From the NCBI GenBank assembly GCA_015680685.1, contig MNCI01003408.1, positions 99,841 through 163,840 on the forward strand: DNA of 64,000 nt, read 5' to 3'. Origin of the DNA: Gnetum montanum. Taxonomy: Eukaryota; Streptophyta; Gnetopsida; Gnetales; Gnetaceae. A program made the position numbers and the translations under genes. Within the stretch, counting starts at the first letter, position 1. Each line of letters starts with the position of its first letter. Under the pieces are notes generated by a model. It did no database searches, had not been told where the DNA came from, and worked only from the letters and a program-made list of their open reading frames with translations. This document shows positions 54,701 to 59,136 of the stretch, piece after piece.

Positions 54701-57273
54701 AATGGTCAATTGTTTAGGCCAAAAATTAATATTTACCCTTCATTTACAAAACCATTCATCACTAAATTCTGTATATGTGTACCATGGCAAAATATAGCAT
54801 GCATCAGTGACTTGTTGGTTAAGGCTTGTGGCTTTCATCCTACAAGTCACACACAGAGTTGGAATTTCAATAAAAATTCTGCTAGCATACAAATTTTTAG
54901 GATATGTTTAAAGCAAAATAAGAGACTATAAAGCCCTTCACCAAATATCAGACTGATACAATCATAAAACAATATTTTTGTAATGGCATCCACAGTATAG
55001 TAGTATAGTACTCATCTTAAAAAACAAAGGAGAGGTTCAAAACCATGGGAACTATAAAGAAATCAAGCTTATGAGTCATACCATGAAATTATGAAAAGAC
55101 TTATAAAACAATGTTTAAGGCAAAAATCAATTATTTTTGAGAATTGCTTTGGTTTTATGCTTGGAAGATAAACCATGGAAGCTATTTTCTTCATAAGACA
55201 ATTAATAAAAAAAAATTAGGTGTAATAAGAAGTATCTACATATAATTTTCATTAATTTGAAGAAAGTATATAATAGAGTTCCTAGAATACTATTTGATAG
55301 GCATTAAAGAGGAAAGATATTCCTATAGGATACATGAAGACTATTCAAGACATGTAGGATAGAGCCACAATTTGAGTTTGCACCAGCTATGGAGAGACCA
55401 TAGACCTCCCCATGAAGGTAGGTCTACATCAACAATTTACTCTAGCTATTTACCATTATTATAGATGAGCTAACTAAAGAAATTCAAGATGATATCCCTT
55501 GATATATACTCTTTGCATATGATAGTGTATTTGTGGATATATCTAAGGAAGCCATGGCTATAAAAATGGAGACTTAGAGAAGTACCCTAGACTCAATGGA
55601 ATTGAGAATTGGTAAAACTAAAATAGAATACATTATGTACATTTTTAGTGTAATGAGTAATCAAGAAATGAAAATTAAAATTCAAAACCAAAAAACTACT
55701 CAATATAAACAACTCAAATACTTAGGGTCACTTGTTCAAATGGACAACAAAAGTAACAATAATGAGACAAATGGAATTAAGGCAAGATAAATGAAATGAT
55801 GAGAAGCTAGTGGTGTGCTTTGTGATCCCTACTAAGCTGAAGAGAAAGTTCTACAAAACTACTACCAAACATATGATCCTTTATGGTGCAACATATTGGC
55901 CTATCAAAAAACATCAAGCTCAACATGGGCATGTAGCAAAGTTGCAAATGCTAAGGTGGATATTAGGTTGTCGCTAGGAAAGATCAAATCAACAACTCTC
56001 TTATTATGGAAAGTTTAAGAATAGGACCCATAATCAAAAAATTGAGCAAAGTTGTTTAAATTATTTGTTCATGTGCTGAGAAGACCAAAAAACGTACGTA
56101 TTAAGAAAGGTTACTTTATTAAAGTTGAAGGGGGAAAAAAAAAAGAGGTAGACCTAAACACACTTGATTTGCAAGCAAAAAAAAAATATTAAAGATTTGG
56201 GTATTAATGCATATTTGGCTCTTTTAACACAAATGAATGGTGGAAAAGAATTCATATAGCATATAATTATACTATAATATAATATTGTATGTGATATAAT
56301 ACATTTCATAGAAAATTTAAACTGTATTTGAATACGGTTTGTTGAATTACAAAAACGTAATGTACCTTTTGAGCAATGATATACAGTTACATGAATATCA
56401 AATTCTAACAAGGATCACGGATTCAATCCCAACAGGCCATTGAGATATACCAACATTATGCAAACAAATATGCAATTTAAAACAGTTTCAGTTTCAGTAT
56501 ACTGTAATTTAAAACGGTTTGTGCTGAGTAAGTTGAGCATCAATAATGATAACATTCAATTGTTGGGTTGGTGAGAGGCGGTCCAAACGATTCAAATAGG
56601 ACACAAGAACAGGTGTAACCTTATAAGTCCAGAAGGCAGTTTAATTGGATATTAGCCGTTGCTATATTTTCTAGAAGAAGGTTAAGGAAGAACAAAGTCA
56701 ACACACATATATCCAAATTATATTCGATAATAAGCCCATGCCCTCATCGGAAACTTGGGCTGGTAAACAGAAAGAGGGAGAGTGGAAAAGGATCCGACTC
56801 CGACCTTCTGAAAGTTGGTCCCGGACTCGTCATCGCTAACATCAACAACGGCGCTGAGATGGTTAATGAGGTCGAGCTCCCAGGTGTTTCTCTGGTTGAT
56901 TTTCTGAGGCAAGAATGCAGAAAATTAACGAAAATTTCATTTCTATATTTGGGGGGAAAAATCCACAGCGAACGAAAGTGAAAAGATAATGTTGGCTGAC
57001 ATTCTCGCTGGCAAGCTTGATGCAGTTGTGAAACAGTTCCAAAATCCGTTGGCGATCGAGAGAGAAGTGTTGCGCTTGCTCCTGCAATTGGCGAGTGGAA
57101 GTTGAAATGGAAGTGGATATTCTGCGAGTGGGATAGGCAGCCCTGGTGCGAGCACGCTCGCCACTGTCATCGTTTGGGCTTAGCAGCACCTTCGAAGGCG
57201 TCGCCGCTCGTGCCTTCAACGGCGTCTTTTGGCTCAATTCCGTCATGTTGCTTTCGCTGCGTGATCCCTCCAA
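15128..57273 (-). CDS. CAP-H: Condensin I kleisin subunit CAP-H (condensin complex subunit 2), 13 exons
   Basis: CAP-H is the kleisin of condensin I. It bridges the SMC2 and SMC4 heads and recruits the HEAT subunits CAP-D2 and CAP-G, so that mitotic and meiotic chromosomes compact. Exons on the minus strand are 57273-57001, 56903-56805, 52989-52866, 34668-34619, 34535-34475, 34340-34134, 34036-33735, 33635-33503, 33332-33079, 32987-32960, 32851-32700, 23187-23080 and 15364-15128. Every junction is GT-AG, all phases agree, and the sum is 2028 nt (675 residues plus stop), close to the Arabidopsis protein as I recall it. Diagnostic blocks in order are QRILELFHNCIKLASEN, KIYSYRVDSVHS, VDPLYQQTSAQFDEGG, NSWAGPEHWKY, LPEDCHYEPEELVKLF, VKETLWNC and HICFICLLHLANEHNL. 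No frameshift or internal stop is seen, so the gene looks functional. The start is the only ATG that opens the conserved N-terminus. Assignment to CAP-H rather than CAP-H2 is from remembered family sequence. Confidence 0.95.
17290..17690 (+). mobile_element. Ty1/copia RNase H fragment
   Basis: The frames show EAFTDANWAGSPNDHRSTSGY, then AKYKAISHEVCKLLCLKNL and HNKTAINTPHNPVQNDRTEH, the order of copia RNase H ending in the conserved NPV...RTKHIEID block. Only the 3' end of pol remains, with one frameshift near 17400. It lies in intron 12, antisense to CAP-H. Confidence 0.85.
17700..17985 (+). repeat. Probable copia 3' LTR remnant
   Basis: Directly after the RNase H fragment. It has a TATA-like ctaatataaatacag at about 17855 and pyrimidine-rich sequence to about 17930. 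It probably starts near TGTATGAGAGATGG (17730). The boundary with the following LINE near 17985 is inferred. Confidence 0.45.
17988..20299 (+). mobile_element. L1-like LINE copy A (endonuclease plus RT, cut by assembly gap)
   Basis: 5'-truncated: it opens within the AP-endonuclease (DIVCLQETKLQE near 18035) and continues to VVGDFNQR (near 18330) and the endonuclease end. The RT follows, with FSKMIMCTLAPLMPK, YLKLDITKAYDTLSWEAL near 19620 and an intact catalytic HYADDTML at about 19904-19927, then DTYLGIPLF near 20108. The two activities would nick DNA and prime reverse transcription. Stops and frameshifts (for example near 18120, 18860, 19870) disable it. The copy is visibly GC-richer than its surroundings and runs into the gap, so its 3' part is unknown. 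It is antisense to CAP-H, in intron 12. Confidence 0.9.
20300..20956. other. Assembly gap (657 N)
   Basis: A run of N starting right after a C-rich stretch (accccccccaccaccc-like). Open frames reported through it are artefacts. Confidence 1.
20957..21292 (+). mobile_element. Ty1/copia RNase H C-terminal fragment
   Basis: A continuous frame of about 110 codons contains CDNQVAIKVIQNLVYHGNNK, VEISVHFAHKK and FTKAVLRQAFEYFVNK. This is the C-terminal end of copia pol (CDN.AI...NPV.H.R.KHIE...FTK). It is diverged but stop-free to 21292. The element's beginning is lost in the gap. About 850 bp after it have no recognised features and could include an LTR. Confidence 0.7.
21300..23079. other. Remaining intron 12 sequence before exon 12
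   Basis: Apart from the LINE fragment at 22140-22550, this AT-rich intron sequence shows no recognised element. Confidence 0.4.
22140..22550 (-). mobile_element. LINE 3'-end fragment with tail of J-like domain
   Basis: On the minus strand, 22474-22380 reads KVEAFKDFQQVIVFVDTKRHRAVLDAIH, nearly the same as the ends of the LINE copies at 26500 and 49150. It is followed by 3'-UTR-like sequence. This is the only copy of the family here in the same orientation as CAP-H. Confidence 0.75.
23080..23187 (-). CDS. CAP-H: CAP-H exon 12
   Basis: Thirty-six codons (residues 562-597) encode VTKVDVDYDKTSKEFDVWMVKETLWNC, the start of the C-terminal winged-helix domain that caps the SMC4 ATPase head. The acceptor is TTTCAG|GTG and the donor GTTCAA; both ends are phase 0. 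It lies alone between intron 11 (9512 bp) and intron 12 (7715 bp). Confidence 0.94.
23383..23413. repeat. CT microsatellite
   Basis: A run of CTCTCT... followed by ccctctcccc within intron 11. Confidence 0.9.
24350..26995 (+). mobile_element. L1-like LINE copy B, 5'-truncated, complete 3' end
   Basis: Starts in the region after the RT (SNHFLTGKG near 24412) and continues to FIWSGGKG (24547), the zf-RVT-like part, and PVSSMLHAQALPTIDTYLMG near 24945. The extra 3' module follows. A region at about 25260-25830 has WDLVEQIGWADLFPAL, AFMEYLNIPAMGKVVLP and KLQGFHFTFLKCLRQG. A Glu/Lys/Arg/Gln coiled coil lies at 26165-26310, and a J-like domain at 26339-26563. The element ends in an A-rich tail at about 26978-26996. 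An 18-bp tandem duplication (26384-26419) disrupts the J-like domain, whose HPD position reads HSN. Antisense to CAP-H, intron 11. Confidence 0.85.
26165..26602 (+). pseudogene. LINE copy B: coiled coil plus J-like domain
   Basis: A 145-codon open frame. Residues 8-47 are a charged coiled coil (EEQERVARETTKAKEREIER). Residues 59-133 align with the same region of the copies at 48961 and 51509: CPCVIMNV, LQRFIRHTL, EEAYKKFQQVVTFMDTQRHQ and VLDTIH. The pattern (short start strand, helix with basic residues, HPD position, helix with AY..., final R/D) resembles a DnaJ J domain. The function in the element is unknown. The frame breaks upstream at a stop (near 26147). Confidence 0.6.
27040..29060 (+). 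mobile_element. LINE copy C, internally deleted
   Basis: The first part (27180-27440) reads IKQFIKEENTHS and LQELQTLYMKEELYWKQQ, the linker between endonuclease and RT. The RT and zinc-finger regions are missing. From about 27630 the 3' module begins: NGMPTFELDICTF, DIMQYLGVPTDGKVILP near 27850, FFVQSSILSKL near 28013 and FTFIKCLMLQ. Then comes a charged coiled coil (about 28540-28900) and CLYAILGIN at 28932, the start of the J-like domain, with an HPK in place of HPD near 29020. Many stops. Antisense to CAP-H, intron 11. Confidence 0.75.
29060..30300. other. Unassigned intronic sequence with a TATA-like box
   Basis: No protein family recognised. CTATTTATAATAGGGG at about 30148 resembles the TATA region of plant LTRs, and the sequence just upstream is pyrimidine-rich (ctccctcactc). 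It could be a solo LTR or a non-autonomous element. Ends were not found. Confidence 0.3.
30300..31560 (+). mobile_element. LINE copy D, endonuclease joined to 3' module
   Basis: From 30467 the frame reads MKILSWNCQG, then a frameshift, then MKEEGCNIVCLQETKLQ and WIMIGNFNQRLY near 30840, the N-terminal half of the AP-endonuclease. At about 30930 it jumps directly into the 3' module (KLVGVHFVFLKHIRHRTPIN, matching KLQG.HFTFLKCLR in other copies), followed by a Glu/Gln-rich remnant. RT, zinc finger and the front half of the 3' module are deleted. Antisense to CAP-H, intron 11. Confidence 0.75.
31560..32699. other. AT-rich end of intron 11
   Basis: No recognised gene or element. Confidence 0.5.
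32700..34668 (-). CDS. CAP-H: CAP-H exons 4-11: compact central cluster
   Basis: Eight exons separated by introns of only 83-170 bp encode residues 166-561. Exon 4 is a charged 50-nt exon. Exons 5 and 6 join as KKFD|VAFTVDPLYQQ, with the split Val codon fixing the junction. Exon 7 is a variable acidic region with DDPFRVVFKEYL. Exon 8 has the invariant WAGPEHWKY. Exon 9 has a Lys/Arg-rich stretch and LPEDCHYEPEELVKLF. Exon 10 is a 28-nt micro-exon (CINSGRRKS). Exon 11 is acidic and ends NPQK. The conserved blocks match the segments through which CAP-H binds the HEAT-repeat subunits. The cluster is intact, unlike the decayed elements on both sides. Confidence 0.94.
34669..38680. other. Intron 3, 3' part, mostly unassigned
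   Basis: AT-rich. Weak traces of coding-like sequence at 35780-36300 could not be assigned. A cluster of TTGACC-containing repeats lies at 37060-37290. No supported gene. Confidence 0.45.
37060..37290. repeat. Cluster of GGTTGACCTA-like repeats
   Basis: Six or so TTGACC or ATGACC sites, mostly in the frame (g/a)(g/a)ttgaccta, occur in 230 bp within intron 3. TTGACC is the core of the plant W-box, but no function can be inferred. Confidence 0.5.
38690..39270 (-). pseudogene. Caulimovirid reverse transcriptase, N-terminal part only
   Basis: The piece 39270-38926 contains the entry region (EEFLKKGLIRPSQSNYF). After a TGA stop at 38926, the piece down to about 38690 has MVINYIPLNAVT, YFSKFDCKSGYHQI (motif A with the catalytic Asp) and LYEWTVMPFGL (motif B region). 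The match ends there, and the YxDD motif and RNase H are missing. Confidence 0.88.
39316..40182 (-). pseudogene. Caulimovirid acidic linker and aspartic protease
   Basis: The piece 40182-39772 is acidic with a basic end. After stops, the piece 39753-39316 has the retropepsin active-site motif AFIDTGATLNF near 39675-39643, where Asp-Thr-Gly provides the catalytic Asp, and ends with VIIGRIPAA, matching the conserved (I/L)(L/I)G segment. This enzyme would cut the polyprotein. The copy is inactive because it is bounded by stops. Confidence 0.82.
40270..42213 (-). pseudogene. Caulimovirid capsid-like region with CCHC knuckle
   Basis: Four open pieces in one frame (42213-41812, 41670-41392, 41355-41047, 40983-40270). 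The front is Ser/Thr/Pro-rich and linker-like, then a Lys/Glu-rich stretch. The last piece carries the capsid-like helical part, an Arg/Lys-rich segment (about 40540-40430) and a CCHC knuckle CYTCKQQGHYAYEC (about 40428-40387), which in the family binds nucleic acid. It ends Glu/Pro-rich. The stop at 41047 is TGA, in a position that could have been Trp. Confidence 0.8.
42286..43530 (-). pseudogene. Caulimovirid N-terminal and movement-protein-like region
   Basis: An acidic, Glu/Asp-rich N-terminal part (about 43450-42850) leads into a region ending in the open piece 42286-42732 with GQIDIMVSLKF and VVILLDSRVIGD, which resembles the core of caulimovirid 30K-type movement proteins. In living viruses such proteins open plasmodesmata. 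Broken by a frameshift near 42810 and stops, including TAG at 42286 and 42238. A 46-bp duplicated piece flanks a single N at 43274. Confidence 0.65.
43600..44700 (+). pseudogene. LINE copy E ORF1 (gag-like) remnant
   Basis: Frames at 43966-44286 and 44283-44706 carry the nucleic-acid-binding protein of the LINE: a DUF4283-like stretch (FLKTLARFFEEFITL, EHMGFARLCMW) and a zinc knuckle whose final Cys is replaced by Tyr (CANCGKSNHVETNY). A frameshift separates the knuckle from the DUF4283-like part. The ORF1 end overlaps the start of ORF2 by a few bases. Confidence 0.65.
44706..46980 (+). pseudogene. LINE copy E ORF2, endonuclease and reverse transcriptase
   Basis: The AP-endonuclease runs from SWNCWGQG near 44720 through VVCLQDTKLH to WVMSWIDRVWVN near 45255. 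The RT spans about 45900-46980 with LKFPKGPRLDGWPIEFF near 45990, an FxxxRYIQDQ block near 46300 and the LDITKAYD motif. The YADD motif is mutated, so no activity is possible. At least a dozen stops, many at positions where other copies have Trp or Gln. Confidence 0.8.
47800..49190 (+). pseudogene. LINE copy E 3' module (LGVP region, coiled coil, J-like domain)
   Basis: In order: IARFLGVPK.GKVVLP near 48015; KLQRAHFTFLRCLWLG near 48220 and FLIASLHRECKG; then a charged coiled coil with ELEDILDTQIKEELLKEE-like content (48775-48890); then CPYIFMDIN at 48961, with YKQFQKVVAFVVSKHH and IMDAIHAP at the end. The HPD position reads HLD. The J-like part ends at a TAA directly after HAP (49174-49182), which probably marks the real ORF end of this family. 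Confidence 0.55.
51467..51778 (+). pseudogene. LINE copy F: J-like domain with HPD motif
   Basis: Residues 15-83 of the open frame read CPYIILGINYDCTW, VELQRHIRRTLTCFHPDEG, then a basic loop, MQGLQQAANFVDTKLHRN and ILH. The layout follows a DnaJ J domain: Y-I-LGI start, basic helix II (RHIRRTL), the HPD triplet (51593-51601) that in J proteins stimulates Hsp70 ATPase, helix III with an A, and a final R. The following frame runs into poly-proline from the C run. A coiled coil precedes it in broken frames. The function in the retroelement is not known. A coincidental similarity is possible but is made less likely by conservation across four copies. Confidence 0.6.
51719..51750 (+). repeat. Homopolymer C run, 32 bp
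   Basis: Uninterrupted C run in the 3' tail of LINE copy F, followed by ACCCC. Another C run of about 10-11 lies near 50308 in the same copy. Confidence 0.95.
52866..52989 (-). CDS. CAP-H: CAP-H exon 3
   Basis: This exon covers residues 125-165 plus one base. It carries CTLEASVKIYSYRVDSVHS, the long helix that inserts into the SMC2 coiled-coil neck in kleisins, and is among the best conserved stretches of the family. The acceptor is TTTTAACAG and the donor GTGTGT; the exon ends in phase 1. It is isolated by intron 2 (3815 bp) upstream and intron 3 (18197 bp) downstream, so homology-blind gene finders would probably miss it. Confidence 0.93.
53560..54440 (+). mobile_element. RTE-type LINE relic 1
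   Basis: Frames show NYKGIKLMCHTMNLWKRVIE near 53575 and SENQ, the pre-RT block of plant RTE elements. They continue with FINLKNVYDKVHH near 53980, RLHQGSTLSPYLSAIIMNEL near 54120 and VDKSQNTLAMKMETW near 54240. Sequence at about 53765-53975 does not match the family and may be an insertion. Heavily decayed. Intron 2, antisense to CAP-H. Confidence 0.8.
55045..56170 (+). mobile_element. RTE-type LINE relic 2
   Basis: Starts with the same block (IKLMSHTMKL near 55050), then HIIFINLKKVYNRVP near 55250, IIDELTKEIQDDI near 55460 and ILFAYDSVFVD (from LFADD), followed by LRIGKTKIEYIM and QLKYLGSLVQMDNK (55596-55790). The post-RT part reaches LRRPKN near 56085. Same orientation as relic 1, about 600 bp behind it. 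Dead. Intron 2, antisense to CAP-H. Confidence 0.85.
56805..57273 (-). CDS. CAP-H: CAP-H exons 1-2: N-terminal kleisin region
   Basis: Exon 1 (57273-57001, residues 1-91) starts with a Ser/Thr/Lys/Arg-rich tail of about 60 residues, typical of the disordered, kinase-regulated CAP-H N-terminus. It then enters the first kleisin helix, ending at LASEN. A 97-bp intron (56904-57000) follows, with the unusual donor GTCAGC. Exon 2 (56903-56805, residues 92-124) continues KINQRNTWELDLINHL, the block that in kleisins forms the helical domain contacting the SMC2 neck, and closes with an acidic segment and TNFQK. Both exons are phase 0. Confidence 0.93.
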
Positions 57274-57840
57274 GTTTCTTTCTTTCCTGCAATTTTTTGT
57301 TTCTTAAATCTTTTTCAGCAAAATTGATCAGACGCTCAACCAACCAAACAATGCAGACAAGCGCACTTTGCAACAGCAGAAGACGAAGAAATCCAGAATT
57401 TGACAGGGCAACACTGCTCGTTCTAACGCTGCTGAAAGGAAGCAAGCAAGCAAACGACCAGCACATTCTAATCCGCTCCGCGTAAAAAGCAAATGCAGCA
57501 GAAACTGCCACCGCAAAAAGCAGGTCCCATTGTACGGTTTGCTTTGTCTTCGAAATTTTTATTTCTTTCTTCTCCCGCTCGTACTCTTCCTTGAGTTCAG
57601 TAACTTCTCTTTACAATCAGCTTTTGCTGCCAGTACAGCAAATGTCCCGCGCGCGCCCTTCTTGAAACTTTGTTTTTTGAAATTGAAGAGGGACGTCAAC
57701 TTGGGTCCGCTCCATGGATCAAAAGCACGAATATGTGTTTTCATTTTTGTAATAAAAATTGCAAATCCAATGAGCGAAATGCATAAAACTTTACTCGGTA
57801 TAAAGAAGCAAAATTGTAGATATCTTCCACATGAGGTATG
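57274..57840 (-). promoter_or_regulatory. CAP-H 5' flank and probable promoter
   Basis: About 570 bp between the CAP-H start codon and a gypsy relic. It is more GC-rich than the surroundings, with a CpG-dense patch at 57645-57657. The TGTCCCGC near 57643 is one mismatch from the E2F core TTTCCCGC, which would suit an S/G2-phase gene but is only suggestive. An AT-rich stretch near 57550-57570 could serve as a TATA-like element. Open frames on both strands here have no recognisable family and are probably chance. Confidence 0.4.
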
Positions 57841-57844
57841 CTGA

Positions 57845-58140
57845 AATTTACCACATGCACCCTCGACAATGCATCAACCACCATATTGGATTTTCTACTT
57901 TTATGCTTCAACACAAAATTGAGCTCCTATAACTATGCAATCCAATCCACTTCATGTGCTTTGCATTGAACTTCATTTGTGAGTTTAGAAATTGAAGTGT
58001 TTGGTGGTCCAACATCAAAGTGAACTCCTAGAACAACAAATAATGCCTCTAATTTTTTATTTCTCGAAGAATAGTGTACAACTCCTTCTTATACATGTTA
58101 TATTTTTGCCTTAACTTACTCAACTTTTTAGAAAAAAAAA
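57845..58140 (-). mobile_element. Ty3/gypsy RNase H fragment
   Basis: On the minus strand YNMYKKELYTILREIKN, a stop, RHYLL, LMLDHQTLQFL and KSRKSNMVVDALSRV match the RNase H and connection region of gypsy pol (T..KE..A........HYL.......DH..L..L......N..ADALSR). It ends next to the CAP-H upstream region. Confidence 0.85.
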
Positions 58141-58172
58141 AAGCAATAGTCCTGCATTATTGTGAAAGTACT

Positions 58173-58979
58173 TGATGAAGCATCAATAAGATAGGCTACG
58201 TCAATGCATGCCCTTTGACGTAGGTATGTTGATGCTAACGTAGGTATTGCCTATATCAATGCATGTTGCATTTATGATACCTGTCGATCATAGCCTAGCT
58301 AAACTCTTTTAGTTTATTGTCGTATAAGTTAGAATATTAGAATATTTTTCCTCTAAGTGCTTGCAATGTGGATTCAAGTGATTGTACAAAATTTTATTTC
58401 AGTTCATGTGTACTTGGACACATTTGCTTGAACAAAAATAAAATTGAGATTTTTTCTACTAATTGAAGCAAATGGACTAGCATAAATCTACTTTTTAGCA
58501 ATTTACTTTTTTGTTATTAAGTAATTAATATTATAATTCATAAGCAATGTAAGTATGACCAGTTCAAGCATAGTATACTAACACTTGGTAATCCCAGTAG
58601 CAAATACTTGGTAACCCAACAACATTAGTATACGTTTAGGATGTGTACAACAAGTGGGAATAAATATTTTATGTTATGATAGTTAGTTAATAAATAAGTT
58701 AATTAGTTAGTTGATTTAAATATTAAATCTTTATTTCTTGAATCATTTAGCAAGTAGGATAAAATAATAAAAAGCATATAAATAAATATCTTATATCTCA
58801 GCCTCATTTAACCATATGTATAGATTAACACAAGTATGGATTGGGAAGATAATGACTTATGACTACATAATTCACTATCTAGGTATATTGGCTGCCTAGG
58901 TACATAAGTCCATAGAATTCAACTAGATCACATGTACAAGCTAGTGATTTGTATGGTTGAAGATATCCACTACTCATCA
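58173..58979 (+). repeat. Ty3/gypsy 5' LTR (LTR1)
   Basis: Begins TGATGA and ends ACTCATCA, matching the ends of the well-defined LTR at 61622. Inside it has two copies of a cttggtaa(t/c)cc motif (58580-58620). A tRNA-Asp-like primer-binding site and a gag region follow. The start is less certain than the end. Confidence 0.7.
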
Positions 58980-59003
58980 TTAAGGTCATTGCTAGAGACT
59001 TAG
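58980..59003 (+). promoter_or_regulatory. Possible primer-binding site
   Basis: TTAAGGTCATTGCTAGAGAC directly after LTR1 resembles the plant gypsy site TGGCGCCGTTGCCGGGGA used with tRNA-Asp, with transitions expected from decay. It fixes LTR1 as a 5' LTR. Confidence 0.5.
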
Positions 59004-59136
59004 TTTTGCTAAGTGCACTAAGTATTAGTTGATAGTGAACTCCTACAAAGTTGTTGTAAGGAAAATATAACAAATTATCCTTGATGCAAAATTATAATAA
59101 CATTCTATAAGGGCACACTTTATCAAAATCACTAAA

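Noticed and set aside
57102-57485. Plus-strand open frame opposite CAP-H exon 1
   Set aside because: Shadow of the exon 1 reading frame and its 5' region.
57530-57844. 104-codon open frame with a hydrophobic start upstream of CAP-H
   Set aside because: No family resemblance, lies opposite the promoter region and ends in the gypsy boundary; probably chance.
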